Of a stretch of 64,000 nt of DNA, positions 1 to 9,230 are shown piece after piece. This stretch comes from Clostridia bacterium (GTDB lineage Bacteria > Bacillota > Clostridia > TANB77 > CAG-508): NCBI GenBank assembly GCA_022797145.1, contig JAAWKA010000004.1, positions 30,881-94,880 on the forward strand, written 5' to 3'. The position numbers and the translations under genes are program-made. How positions within the stretch are numbered: the stretch's first letter is position 1; the number at the start of each line of letters is the position of its first letter. Under the pieces are notes generated by a model. The model had not been told where the DNA came from. It worked only from the letters and a program-made list of their open reading frames with translations, and did no database searches.

Positions 1-581
1 AAATTCTTGTACTCCTTTACAGAATATCCACTCCAAACTTGAGTTAGAATATTTGTTAATATTGCAAAATCTTTGTTTTTATTAATCCCCACTCTTTTTA
101 GTTCATCTGTAAATTCTTTTCTTACATCTATTGTTTTTAATCTTTGGTTTATCCATTCTTCTGAATATCCCTTTTTTCTATAAGTATCTAATGCTCTATT
201 TATTGCAATTTCTGGATCATAAGCTTCATCAATTCTTTCTTTTCCTACTTGTGCAAGCCATAGTTTGAATGGTTCTGCTTTCTTTGATGGAATTGATTGT
301 ACTAATCTCAAAATTTGTTCTGTATTCATTACATCTGTACCTCTTAATTTACCATCATATGCTTTCATTTTCAACTGGTTAGTATTACTAACCAGTTCAC
401 TCCCTTCTTGATTTAACTTATTTTTAAGCCATTTCCAATAATTTCTCGATTTTTGATAATCATTATCAGTAAGAATACCAACCACATCTACTACTGAAAA
501 ATACCAGTTTTCTTCAGTTTCGTTCCATGCCACTCTGACATTTTTATCTTCAAATAATTTAATACTATTATTTTGTTCCAT
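1..581 (-). CDS. BRO-N domain (phage antirepressor-like) protein, partial
   Basis: An open frame starts at the ATG ending at 581 and runs off the left edge, so 193 N-terminal codons are visible and the stop is missing. A good ribosome binding site (aaaagagg) precedes it. The visible protein begins MEQNNSIKLFEDK, then has WYFSVVDVVGILT, a GLR-like stretch with LRGTDVMNTEQILRLVQS, SIPSKKAEPFKLWLA, and ERIDEAYDPEIAINRAL. These are the hallmarks of the large BRO-N family (prophage antirepressor, also annotated as DNA-damage-inducible protein D-like). Family members are often found in prophages but also as chromosomal orphans, and their role in bacteria is mostly unproven. Nothing else phage-like is visible beside it in this window. 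Confidence 0.85.
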   Translation of the reverse strand, partial: MEQNNSIKLFEDKNVRVAWNETEENWYFSVVDVVGILTDNDYQKSRNYWKWLKNKLNQEGSELVSNTNQLKMKAYDGKLRGTDVMNTEQILRLVQSIPSKKAEPFKLWLAQVGKERIDEAYDPEIAINRALDTYRKKGYSEEWINQRLKTIDVRKEFTDELKRVGINKNKDFAILTNILTQVWSGYSVKEYKN

Positions 582-713
582 TTCTTACCTCTTTTCCAAC
601 TCTCGCTATTTGAAATAATTAACTAACAAAAATTTGTTTTATCTTTTATATTTATATCACATTTCAAATATATTTTCAATAGTTTTGCGAAACTTTGTTC
701 TTTATTTTTGTGC

Positions 714-749
714 TTTAAGAAGAGCATATTTTCATATACTCTTCTTAAA
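714..749 (-). terminator. hairpin after the ylmC/ymxH-like gene
   Basis: An 11-bp inverted repeat, TTTAAGAAGAG at 714-724 and CTCTTCTTAAA at 739-749, lies 45 bases past the stop of the minus-strand gene ending at 795. Read on the minus strand the stem is followed by a weakly U-rich stretch. It is likely the transcript end of the sporulation block. Confidence 0.5.
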
Positions 750-794
750 CCTATAATTCTACTTTACAAATCACGTCATAAATATATTCTTCTT

Positions 795-1022
795 TTACCA
801 CATAGCCTGTCCTTTTTTGTTTTTCTTTTGTAACATAGTCCTTTTTACTATGTTCTCTCTCAAATTCAAACCTACTATATCTATTCTCTTTCTTGCAACC
901 ATTATAGAGGTTATTACACCTGATTCTAAGTCTGCTGTCACATCTTGAACAAACCCCAATCTCCTACCATCCTTTATATTTATTACTTCTTTATGTTTAA
1001 AGTCTAAACCTTTTCCTCCCAT
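795..1022 (-). CDS. YlmC/YmxH-like PRC-barrel sporulation protein, 75 aa
   Basis: The N-terminal half, KHKEVINIKDGRRLGFVQDV followed by DLESGVITSIMV, matches the YlmC/YmxH family, a short PRC-barrel protein found next to sigG in spore formers. The ATG follows a strong ribosome binding site (aaggggg). The family C-terminus normally reads like VIPWxxIxxIGxDVILV; here it is replaced by RENIVKRTMLQKK and a stop at 795, so the tail looks atypical. A second frame stays open from the same area to a stop at 751, right against the hairpin, but it does not restore the usual motif either. It may be a divergent or partly decayed family member. The position immediately downstream of sigG is the usual one. 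Confidence 0.6.
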   Translation of the reverse strand: MGGKGLDFKHKEVINIKDGRRLGFVQDVTADLESGVITSIMVARKRIDIVGLNLRENIVKRTMLQKKNKKGQAMW

Positions 1023-1114
1023 ATTTTCCCCCTTATTATAACATTACTTTCTTTATATATTATTATTATTTTTTTTTTTTATGAATTATTTTTCTATTTA
1101 CTTCTAATTATATT

Positions 1115-1888
1115 TTATTTATATAATTTCTTTATCCTAGTTATTGCATCTTTTTCAAGCCTTGATACTTGTGCTTGACTTATTCCTATTTCATCTGCAA
1201 CTTCCATTTGAGTTCTTCCATCAAAAAATCTTTTTGTTATTATCATTTTTTCTCTATCATTTAATTTTTTCATTGCTTGTTCTATAGTTATATTGTCAGT
1301 CCAACTTTCATCTGTATTTTTAGTATCCTTTACTTGATCCATTATATATATGTTTTCTGCTCCATCATTATATACTGGCTCTTGTAAAGACAATGGATCT
1401 TGTATCGCCTCAAAACTAAATACTACTTCTTCTCTTTCTACTCCTAATTCTTTTGCTATTTGTTCTACTGTGGGTTCTTTATTTAACTCTTTTGTCAATT
1501 TTTCTCTAGCCTGTAATGCTTTATATGCTAAATCCCTTATTGATCTACTTACTCTTATTGGATTATTATCTCTTAAGTATCTTCTTATTTCTCCTATTAT
1601 CATTGGCACTGCATATGTTGAAAATTGAACATTCAATGATAAATCAAAATTATCTATTGATTTTATTAGTCCCACACATCCTACTTGAAACAAATCATCC
1701 ATGTTTTCACATCTGCTACTAAATCTTTGTAATACACTTAATACTAACCTTAAATTACCATTTATAAATCGTTCTCTTGCATCTACATCTCCCTCTCTTA
1801 TTTTTATAAATAATTCATCTTTTTCTTTATTTGTTAATACTGGAAGTTTTGATGTATCCACATTACTTATTTCAACTTTTCTAATCAC
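1115..1888 (-). CDS. sigG: sporulation sigma factor SigG
   Basis: A 257-residue sigma-70 family protein that directs late forespore transcription. Region 2 spans about residues 33-107 (RFINGNLRLVLSVLQRF, FQVGCVGLIKSIDNFDL, FSTYAVPMIIGEIRRYLRD), region 3 about 115-190, and region 4 about 203-256 with the helix-turn-helix TQMEVADEIGISQAQVSRL. Length and motifs match SigG rather than SigF. It uses GTG as start codon. The ribosome binding site (AGGGGG, 1896-1901) is inside the 3' arm of the preceding hairpin, which should limit translation of read-through RNA. In other spore formers sigG follows sigE directly; here a 5.4-kb surface protein gene separates them. Confidence 0.95.
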   Translation of the reverse strand: MIRKVEISNVDTSKLPVLTNKEKDELFIKIREGDVDARERFINGNLRLVLSVLQRFSSRCENMDDLFQVGCVGLIKSIDNFDLSLNVQFSTYAVPMIIGEIRRYLRDNNPIRVSRSIRDLAYKALQAREKLTKELNKEPTVEQIAKELGVEREEVVFSFEAIQDPLSLQEPVYNDGAENIYIMDQVKDTKNTDESWTDNITIEQAMKKLNDREKMIITKRFFDGRTQMEVADEIGISQAQVSRLEKDAITRIKKLYK

Positions 1889-1892
1889 AAAA

Positions 1893-1944
1893 AAGCCCCC
1901 TTTTTGGAAATACTTGTATTAAAAGTATTTCCAAAAGGAAGCTT
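1893..1944 (-). terminator. terminator hairpin that also covers the sigG ribosome binding site
   Basis: On the minus strand, an arm at 1944-1923 pairs with 1914-1893: AAGC/GCTT, CCTTTT/AAAAAGG and GGAAATACTT/AAGTATTTCC, followed by TTTTTT and then the sigG GTG at 1888. It lies 42 bases past the stop of the surface protein gene, so it has the form of an intrinsic terminator. The GGGGG of the sigG ribosome binding site is in the second arm. An RNA that reads through would therefore have that site base-paired. Confidence 0.8.
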
Positions 1945-1985
1945 TGGTATTCAAATTTAATATGACTGTATTCGACAACTTATCT

Positions 1986-4900
1986 TTATCTTGTTTTTCT
2001 ATATTTTCTATAGATTATTGTTAATATAATTATTAATAGTATTAACAATATAATTCCTATTAACCCTCTATCATTTGCACCAGCTTTTGGTAATTTTTCC
2101 TTTGCTGTATCTGTTGAAGTTGGTATTGTTTCTTTTTTATTTTGTGAATTTTCTTCTTTTTTTACTTCTGTATTAATATTTTCAGTAACATTTTCATCTT
2201 GCTCTTCATCCATATTTCCATTTGTACTATTATCATTTACTGGCTTATTATTATCAGTTGTAGGTTTTGAATTATTATTTGTATTTCCAGATGAATTATT
2301 ATTACCATTATTGTTATTATTGCTATTGTTATTGTTGTTGTTATTATTACCATTATTATTGTTATTATTATCAGGAGTATTGTCAACTATTTTATCTTTT
2401 CTTGTAACTTTTATTGTATAAACTTTTTTAGTTACTCCATCTTCTGCTGTTACTGTAATTGTTACTGTGTTTTCTCCTACTTGTAAATTAGTATTTCCTT
2501 CTACCTTTACTACTGACTTTGTATCTTCCATTACTGGATTTATACTTATATTTGTAACCTCATTTTCTACTGATAGTGTGTATGTAGTAACATTTTTATC
2601 AAATTTTTCATTTAATTGTATTCCTTTTATATCAGTTAAATTCGCATTTGTAGATAATGGCAAAGCTCTTTTTGTAACTTTTATTGTATAAACTTTTTTA
2701 GTTATTCCGTCTTCTGCTGTTACTGTAATTGTTACTATATTTTCTCCTACTTGTAAATTATCATTTCCTTCTATCTTTACTACTGCTTTTGTTTCTTCTG
2801 TAATTGGTTTTATATCTAATTTATTTACTGTGTTTTCTACTATTGCAGTATATGTTGTAACATCTTTATCAAATTCTTTATCTAATTTCACTCCTTGTAT
2901 ATCTGCTAAGTTTGGATTATCCATTAATGGAGTTTTACTTCTTGTAACTTTTATTGTATAAACCTTTTTAGTTATTCCGTCTTCTGCTGTTACTGTAATT
3001 GTTACTGTGTTTTCTCCTACTTGTAAATTAGTATTTCCTTCCACCTTTACAGTTGCTTTTGCATCTTCTACTTGTGGTTTTATATTTACACTTGTTACTC
3101 CATTTGCAACTGTAGCTGTATAGTTTAAAGTGTTTTTATTAAATACTGGTGTTAAATTAATTCCTTCTATTTTTAATAAGTTTGCATTTTTAGATAGTGG
3201 AGCGGCTTTTCTTGTAGCTATTATTGTATAAACTTTTTTAGTTACTCCATCTTCTGCTGTTACTGTAATTGTTATTGTGTTTCTTCCTACTTGTAAGTTA
3301 GTATTTCCCTCTATTTTTACAGTTGCTTTCGCATCTTCTACTTGTGCTTTTATATTTACACTTGTTACTCCATTTTCTACTTCTATCGCATAGTTTGTTA
3401 CATTTTTATTAAATGTTGGTGTTAAGTTAACTCCTGTAATTGCTGATAAATCTGCATTTTTATTTTTACTTTGATCTAATCTTTGTACTAAAATTTTATA
3501 TATTTTTTCATTTTTTCCATCTTCTGCAAGAACTTTTATAATAACTTCATTTACTCCAAATTTTATACTATCTGCACCAGTAATTGTTACAGTTGCTCCT
3601 GTGTCTTCCGCTTGTGCAATTATATTAAGTTTATCTATACCTGTTACAGTAGCTGTATATTCTGTTATTTGTGGATCAAATTGTTCATTTAAGTTAACAC
3701 CTTCTATTTTACTTAAATTAGCATTTGTTGAAACATTTGTTGTATTTACTATTACTTTTACTGTATATTCTTTTTTAGTTATTCCATCTTCTGCTGTAAT
3801 TACAAATTTAACTGGATTTGTAAAATCTATTGTAGAGCCATTCCATTGATTTGCTGGTAAAGTTGCTCCTCTTGATTCTGTATGAGAGATTACTAATGCT
3901 GTAATATTTGTTCCCATAGGTACATATAGTAAAACTTCATTTTCAGTTATAATTCCATTAATATCATTTGCTAAGTTTGGATTCCATAACTTTTCAAGTG
4001 TAAATGTATAAAATTTTGCTTCTGTTGATGTTGGTTGTACTGATATATTAAGTTCTACATCCATTATCTGTCCTGTTATTAAGTCTTTTATTTCATATAC
4101 TAATTTTATATCTTGTATCTGTGTAGGTCTTCCTTGTATTCTAAAATTGTTTCCAGTAAATGTAACATTAATATTTTGTGGTATTGTACCACTCTTTAAT
4201 TTTACTTCAAAGTTTCCACTTCCCTCTGAAATACTATTTGTAAATTCAAAATTATCTTTATTTTGTGTTAATATAATATTTTGATTTGCTAAAAACATTG
4301 CTTTTGTTACTTTTATGTTATTTATCCTTTTATTTACTGTATTTGTTTCAATTACATTTCCTACAAATGCATATATATTTGCATTATTGTCTTCTATATT
4401 CATTATTTCTTCTGGAGTAATTGCTATTAATTTGTTATTAACTCTTTTGGCTAGATTAATATTATTTTCTGCTAATTTATCTGAACTAAAAGTTGGTGAT
4501 TTTGTACCATCTGTGTACTCTATTTGTAATATTAATCCATCTAAATTTAATTTTTCTCCTGAATAATAATTAACCTTATCTGGCTCTTTTAGTAATACTA
4601 CCGATTTTGGACCTTTTCCTGTAACTGTTAATTTTTGTGTAACTGATTTATTTCCATATGTATATGTAATTAAATCATCAGTTACTTTTAATGGATTTAC
4701 TTTATCATAGGTATATCCTGTATAAATTCTTCTATACATATTTCCATCTATTGTTGCTATTAGAACTAAACCAGATGGGTTAAATGTTTCATTTTCTACA
4801 TATGTTAGTTTTGGAGATTTATCTACTTTTAAATCACTTACATTTGTTGGAACATTTACATTAATCTCAAAACTAAAGGTTTTATTACGATACTCACCTG

Positions 4901-7340
4901 TAATTGTTTTTACTCCTTGTGTTGATGTATCATAATTATTTAACATATCTTCTGTTACTGGAATTTCTGTACCATTTACATTTAATTTTATATAATATGT
5001 TTCAACTTTTTCTCCTATATAATAATCTGTTTTTTTGTTATTAACTGTTATTGTTAAAGCATCTGTTTTTATAAATTCTGGATATTTCCCTGGTGTTATC
5101 CCCCATACTCCATCAAAATTAAATTCTTTAAATGTTGTTTGCTCTTTCATTTGAGCATCTGTTTTTAAGTTATTATTATTAATTAAATGATTATTTCCAG
5201 TTGCATTTTGATTATTATTTTCTAATACATATATAGCATTTACATTATTATTTGTAATTCCTACATTTATGCTTCCTGAAAACAATCCTATTGATTTTAA
5301 TAGTTTATCTCCAGTTGCATTTACTTTAACATCTGTCGTTGTATATATATTTTCAACTAATAGCCCTAATGTACTTCCAGTATAATCAATCTCTCCTACA
5401 AATCCTCCTATTTGTAATTTAAGTGCTTGATTATTACTTTGTGTTACATTAAGTATACCTTTTGAATAGCTATTTACTATTGTTCCATTATTACTTCCAA
5501 CTGCTCCTCCTACAAAAGCATGATTTTCAGGTAATATTACATTTATATTAGCATCTACATATGAACGTTCAATTCTTCCTACCACTTCATTTTTTCCAAC
5601 AATTCCACCTACTTGATTTGCAAGTATTTTATTAGTTCCTGTCATTGTTAAATTTATAGTTCCTGTAACACTACAATCCGTAATTGTTCCTTGATTAATA
5701 TCTGCTATAGCTCCAAAGTATGTATTAAATTCATTATCTATTGCAGCTACAATATTTAAGTTTTTTACAATTCCTAAATTAGTAACTATTAATGATTGTT
5801 TTATATTAGAAATTTTATATCCATTTCCATCCAATGTACCTTTAAAGTTTTTAACTGAAAAATATGTTGTATTATTTATTGCGATATCATTTCCTAATTT
5901 AAAATGAGCATTTGGATATTCACTTAATGCATTTAATTCATTTTCAGTTTTAATTATATATGGTGATTCTTTTGTTCCATTTCCTGTAGTTGGTTTTAAT
6001 AAATCTTTTGTTTTATTTATTGCTATATATTTTATATCTGCTCCACCATCAGTAGGAACTGTAAATTTACCATCTACTGTTTTTACTACTATTGCTGCTG
6101 TTCCATATAGTTCTGTACTTTGCCCACTTTGACCTGCATATATTGGGTATCCTTTAGTTTTATTCCATACAATTGGATCACTATAGAAACCATATACCCC
6201 TGTCTTTTCTTGAGCAATAATTGCTATATAGAAATTTTTTATTACTGTTTCATAGTTCCCTGGTATCCCATTTACTTTTAAAATTTCATTTAAAACTTCT
6301 GCACTATCTTTTCCTGTTGCATCTATTTTATATATATTTTGTATAAACTTTACTGGATTATATCCTTGTGAAGATTGATTAATTAAATAACGAATAAATA
6401 AATATGGTAATGAATAGTCTCTTGCATTGTCATTACGGTATTTTTCATAGAATATTGAACTTCCATTACGAATTGCTTGACTATTTGGTATTAAATCCAA
6501 CCAACCTGATGGATCACTTCCTCCCCAATTCCAATCCATACTAGCTACTGCTAAAGCTTCATTTAACCAACTTAATCTACCTGAAAGACTTAAACTTCCT
6601 TTACAAGTATGTGTTAAGAATAATGCATGTTGCCCTTCATGTACTAATAATCCATTAGTAGTTGCAAATGCTCCTTCATAATATTGATCTGGTTTTTTAG
6701 CCTTTATGTGAATCGCTGTTATATCTGATTCTCCTGCAAAAAATCCTGCTGAAGTAGTCATTTCTTCTAATAATATTGATAATTTACCTGAATTGTCCTT
6801 ATATATTATATTATTATCACTTAAAGTATTTAATACTTGATATGGTTTACCATCATATACTGACATCATATCTTTTGCTGCTTGTTGTGTTTTTCCTGCT
6901 AAGTCATATTCAGCTTTAAGAGCACTTTCCATCCATATGTAGCAATAAGTTCCCTCACCTATACAAGTATATTCTTTTCCTTGATATATAACTTTTTTAT
7001 CACCTATTTGATATTTGGTTGTTGCTCTTGCCATATTAAAGTTTGCCTGTGCTAAAACTTGATTAGTATCAATATCAGTGTTTATCCTAAGTGCTGTATT
7101 TGCACTTGTTTTATTTATTGATTTAGTAACTCCTTGCATACTACTATCAAAATTTATTGTACCTGTTGATTGTTTTGATTTTTCATCTTTGTTTGTATTT
7201 ACAATCATAACATATTCACCATTAACTGTTTGCCCTGGAGTTCCTTCTATTACATCTACTGCTTCTACTTTTGTAATAAAGAAATACATTATTACAATTA
7301 ATAGTATACTTATAAAACTAGTTTTCATTTTCATTTTCAT
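1986..7340 (-). CDS. large wall-anchored surface protein with HExxH metallopeptidase-like domain and cadherin-like repeats
   Basis: A 1784-residue exported protein. A signal peptide (MKMKMKTSFISILLIVIMYFF) leads. Residues about 200-300 hold HEGQH (234-238) and, downstream, WLNEALAVASMDW, the HExxH-plus-Glu arrangement of gluzincin-type zinc peptidases. Residues about 450-730 contain GLUG-like repeats (GTLDGNGYKISNI, GGIVGKNE, GGAVGSNNGTIVNSYSKG). Next come Ig-like modules, then at least five cadherin-like beta-sandwich repeats (about 1190-1646, each ending VTITVTAEDGxTKKVYTI), a poly-Asn linker (about 1657-1690), an acidic Lys/Glu stretch, and a sorting signal LPKAG (1750-1754) with a hydrophobic tail and basic end. 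It is thus probably sortase-anchored. The substrate is unknown. It lies between sigE and sigG and has its own TATAAT-like -10 about 40 bases upstream. Confidence 0.85.
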   Translation of the reverse strand: MKMKMKTSFISILLIVIMYFFITKVEAVDVIEGTPGQTVNGEYVMIVNTNKDEKSKQSTGTINFDSSMQGVTKSINKTSANTALRINTDIDTNQVLAQANFNMARATTKYQIGDKKVIYQGKEYTCIGEGTYCYIWMESALKAEYDLAGKTQQAAKDMMSVYDGKPYQVLNTLSDNNIIYKDNSGKLSILLEEMTTSAGFFAGESDITAIHIKAKKPDQYYEGAFATTNGLLVHEGQHALFLTHTCKGSLSLSGRLSWLNEALAVASMDWNWGGSDPSGWLDLIPNSQAIRNGSSIFYEKYRNDNARDYSLPYLFIRYLINQSSQGYNPVKFIQNIYKIDATGKDSAEVLNEILKVNGIPGNYETVIKNFYIAIIAQEKTGVYGFYSDPIVWNKTKGYPIYAGQSGQSTELYGTAAIVVKTVDGKFTVPTDGGADIKYIAINKTKDLLKPTTGNGTKESPYIIKTENELNALSEYPNAHFKLGNDIAINNTTYFSVKNFKGTLDGNGYKISNIKQSLIVTNLGIVKNLNIVAAIDNEFNTYFGAIADINQGTITDCSVTGTINLTMTGTNKILANQVGGIVGKNEVVGRIERSYVDANINVILPENHAFVGGAVGSNNGTIVNSYSKGILNVTQSNNQALKLQIGGFVGEIDYTGSTLGLLVENIYTTTDVKVNATGDKLLKSIGLFSGSINVGITNNNVNAIYVLENNNQNATGNNHLINNNNLKTDAQMKEQTTFKEFNFDGVWGITPGKYPEFIKTDALTITVNNKKTDYYIGEKVETYYIKLNVNGTEIPVTEDMLNNYDTSTQGVKTITGEYRNKTFSFEINVNVPTNVSDLKVDKSPKLTYVENETFNPSGLVLIATIDGNMYRRIYTGYTYDKVNPLKVTDDLITYTYGNKSVTQKLTVTGKGPKSVVLLKEPDKVNYYSGEKLNLDGLILQIEYTDGTKSPTFSSDKLAENNINLAKRVNNKLIAITPEEIMNIEDNNANIYAFVGNVIETNTVNKRINNIKVTKAMFLANQNIILTQNKDNFEFTNSISEGSGNFEVKLKSGTIPQNINVTFTGNNFRIQGRPTQIQDIKLVYEIKDLITGQIMDVELNISVQPTSTEAKFYTFTLEKLWNPNLANDINGIITENEVLLYVPMGTNITALVISHTESRGATLPANQWNGSTIDFTNPVKFVITAEDGITKKEYTVKVIVNTTNVSTNANLSKIEGVNLNEQFDPQITEYTATVTGIDKLNIIAQAEDTGATVTITGADSIKFGVNEVIIKVLAEDGKNEKIYKILVQRLDQSKNKNADLSAITGVNLTPTFNKNVTNYAIEVENGVTSVNIKAQVEDAKATVKIEGNTNLQVGRNTITITVTAEDGVTKKVYTIIATRKAAPLSKNANLLKIEGINLTPVFNKNTLNYTATVANGVTSVNIKPQVEDAKATVKVEGNTNLQVGENTVTITVTAEDGITKKVYTIKVTRSKTPLMDNPNLADIQGVKLDKEFDKDVTTYTAIVENTVNKLDIKPITEETKAVVKIEGNDNLQVGENIVTITVTAEDGITKKVYTIKVTKRALPLSTNANLTDIKGIQLNEKFDKNVTTYTLSVENEVTNISINPVMEDTKSVVKVEGNTNLQVGENTVTITVTAEDGVTKKVYTIKVTRKDKIVDNTPDNNNNNNGNNNNNNNNSNNNNNGNNNSSGNTNNNSKPTTDNNKPVNDNSTNGNMDEEQDENVTENINTEVKKEENSQNKKETIPTSTDTAKEKLPKAGANDRGLIGIILLILLIIILTIIYRKYRKTR
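2401..3480 (-). repeat. four 270-bp in-frame tandem repeats in the surface protein gene
   Basis: The segment beginning cttgtaacttttattgta recurs at 2401, 2671, 2941 and (slightly changed) 3211, an exact 270-base period, equal to 90 residues. Near-identity at the DNA level over the first hundred bases of each unit indicates recent duplication or ongoing homogenisation of the cadherin-like domains. More diverged copies lie upstream in the gene. Confidence 0.85.
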
Positions 7341-7439
7341 TTTTTTTCACCTTTTCTTTTAAATATATTTTATTATACCATACTTCTACATTAAATACTA
7401 GCCCTATACCAACTTTATTACTAAAAATTTTGTCTAATT

Positions 7440-8174
7440 TTATCCAGTCTTACTAATTATATCTTTTTTCATTTTGTTTATAATTTTCTTTTCTAATCTA
7501 GATATGTAACTTTGTGAAATTCCTAACATGTCTGCTACTTCTTTTTGCGTTTTTTCATTGCCACTAATAAATCCAAAACGTAACTCCATAATATTCTTTT
7601 CTCTATTATTTAGCTTTTGCATAGATGCTCTTAATAGTTTTTTATCTACTTCATCTTCTATTGCCCTTGATGTTACATCATTATCTGTTCCCAATATGTC
7701 TGACAATAATAGTTCATTCCCATCACCATCTTGATTTAATGGTTCATCTATTGATATTTCTCCTTTTATTTTATTACTTCTTCTTAAATACATAAGTATT
7801 TCGTTTTCTATGCATCTAGAAGCATATGTTGCAAGTTTTATATTTTTATCTGTGTTAAATGTATTAATTGCTTTCATAAGTCCAATAGTTCCAATAGATA
7901 TTAAATCTTCTATTCCTATTCCTGTATTTTCAAACTTTTTAGCAATATATACTACTAATCTTAAATTTCTTTCTACCAAAATTTGTCTTACAGAATTATC
8001 TCCCTCTGATAATTTATTTAATATTTCCTGTTCCTCTTCTGGTTCTAATGGTGGAGGTAAAGTTTGACTACCTCCTATATAATGAATTGGTAATTCCTCT
8101 ATATTATCTTCTTTATTTATATATTTTACATATATAGTATTAATACTACATTTTAATATTTGCAAAAGCTTCAT
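7440..8174 (-). CDS. sigE: sporulation sigma factor SigE (pro-sigma-E)
   Basis: A 244-residue sigma-70 family protein, the early mother-cell sigma factor. The N-terminal 30 or so residues form the pro-sequence ahead of [13 protein letters not shown], matching the conserved processing region of pro-SigE. Region 2 follows ([55 protein letters not shown]), and region 4 ([30 protein letters not shown]) ends near residue 235. Its start lies 29 bases inside spoIIGA, so sigE is translationally coupled to the gene for its own processing protease. Confidence 0.95.
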   Translation of the reverse strand: MKLLQILKCSINTIYVKYINKEDNIEELPIHYIGGSQTLPPPLEPEEEQEILNKLSEGDNSVRQILVERNLRLVVYIAKKFENTGIGIEDLISIGTIGLMKAINTFNTDKNIKLATYASRCIENEILMYLRRSNKIKGEISIDEPLNQDGDGNELLLSDILGTDNDVTSRAIEDEVDKKLLRASMQKLNNREKNIMELRFGFISGNEKTQKEVADMLGISQSYISRLEKKIINKMKKDIISKTG

Positions 8175-9075
8175 TTTTCTCAGTCCTTTCCAATATATCT
8201 AATCCAATTAATCCTGTATAATCTCCAGTTTTTGTAAGATATTTATCATATATTCCTATAATTACATTCTTTATAACTTTTTCATTTTCTAGTGTTTTTA
8301 TTAATACACTATCTGCCTTTATTCCTAATAATAATCCATTTTGTTTTCCCAAAGAAGTAAATGGAATTATTCTAAATTTCGACATATATTCTTCTCCTAT
8401 ATCTAAGATAACATCTTCTTTTTCACCTCCTATTAATTTATTTAAATTTTCTATAATTGTATTTGGAATTACATTTTCTAATTGTTTTGCTTCTACTACT
8501 ATAACTGGTATATTACTTATTGGATCTTTTAATAAATTCCCTGTATCTATCATTGCTTTTATTTTAGCTACTTTTCTTTGTATTTCAATTTCTAACTCAC
8601 AAAACATATCTTTTTTTGATATTTTTCCTTTTACCAATTTAAAAGCTATATTTACTATGATAAATCCTAATATACCTCCCAATATTGCTATTTTTAAAGG
8701 ATATGTACCTGTTAGAATACCATTTTTCATTAATATATTTTGTGGTTTTATGAAATACAATAAAGCAAATGAACATCCTCCAAATGCAAATGATACTAAA
8801 TAAAATATTATTAATTGCTTAAATAAATTCTTGGCATTTTTAGGTACAAATGATACATATATCATAACTATTGATAGAATTATTTTTAAAACTAATCCTG
8901 AATATATTTCTGATATTGGAAAAAAAGATGCTATTGCATATATTCCTCCTAATATACTTGCTAAAATAATTCTGATTTGCTTTATTACTACTTTATTTAT
9001 TAAGCCTGTAGCAAACAATATAATATAGTTCATACATAAATTTTCTAGTAAAATTATATCCAAATATATTGTCAC
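8146..9075 (-). CDS. spoIIGA: sigma-E processing peptidase SpoIIGA
   Basis: A 309-residue membrane aspartic protease that cleaves the SigE pro-sequence in response to the forespore signal. Five hydrophobic segments occupy residues 1-150. The C-terminal half has the aspartic-protease-like [12 protein letters not shown], with Asp177 as the expected catalytic residue, and VIVVEA after it. It starts at GTG with a strong site (aaaggaggag) upstream, and the 3' end overlaps sigE. It lies downstream of ftsZ, as in other spore formers. Confidence 0.92.
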   Translation of the reverse strand: MTIYLDIILLENLCMNYIILFATGLINKVVIKQIRIILASILGGIYAIASFFPISEIYSGLVLKIILSIVMIYVSFVPKNAKNLFKQLIIFYLVSFAFGGCSFALLYFIKPQNILMKNGILTGTYPLKIAILGGILGFIIVNIAFKLVKGKISKKDMFCELEIEIQRKVAKIKAMIDTGNLLKDPISNIPVIVVEAKQLENVIPNTIIENLNKLIGGEKEDVILDIGEEYMSKFRIIPFTSLGKQNGLLLGIKADSVLIKTLENEKVIKNVIIGIYDKYLTKTGDYTGLIGLDILERTEKNEAFANIKM

Positions 9076-9143
9076 TGCTACTCCTCCTTTGTTCTATTAT
9101 TGTACAACTTTATATTTTAAAAATCTGTCATATCTTAGTGGCG

Positions 9144-9187
9144 AAAAAAAGAAATAATCTACAAATATAGATTATTTCTTTTTTTCT
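9144..9187 (-). terminator. terminator after ftsZ
   Basis: A 16-bp stem, AAAAAGAAATAATCTA with its complement TAGATTATTTCTTTTT, around a 6-base loop, flanked by A and T runs. It lies about 45 bases past the ftsZ stop (9231) and upstream of spoIIGA, so it separates the division and sporulation transcripts. The symmetric flanks make it able to act on either strand. Confidence 0.75.
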
Positions 9188-9230
9188 TTTAATTTTTATA
9201 TAATAATTCGCTTTTATATAACATCTTTAT

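Noticed and set aside
1350-1922. Plus-strand frames across sigG
   Set aside because: They are opposite a clear sigG with all sigma regions intact and lack any translation signals.
2280-2375. Low-complexity tract read as a CRISPR or microsatellite
   Set aside because: It encodes the poly-Asn linker of the surface protein in frame; there is no repeat-spacer structure.
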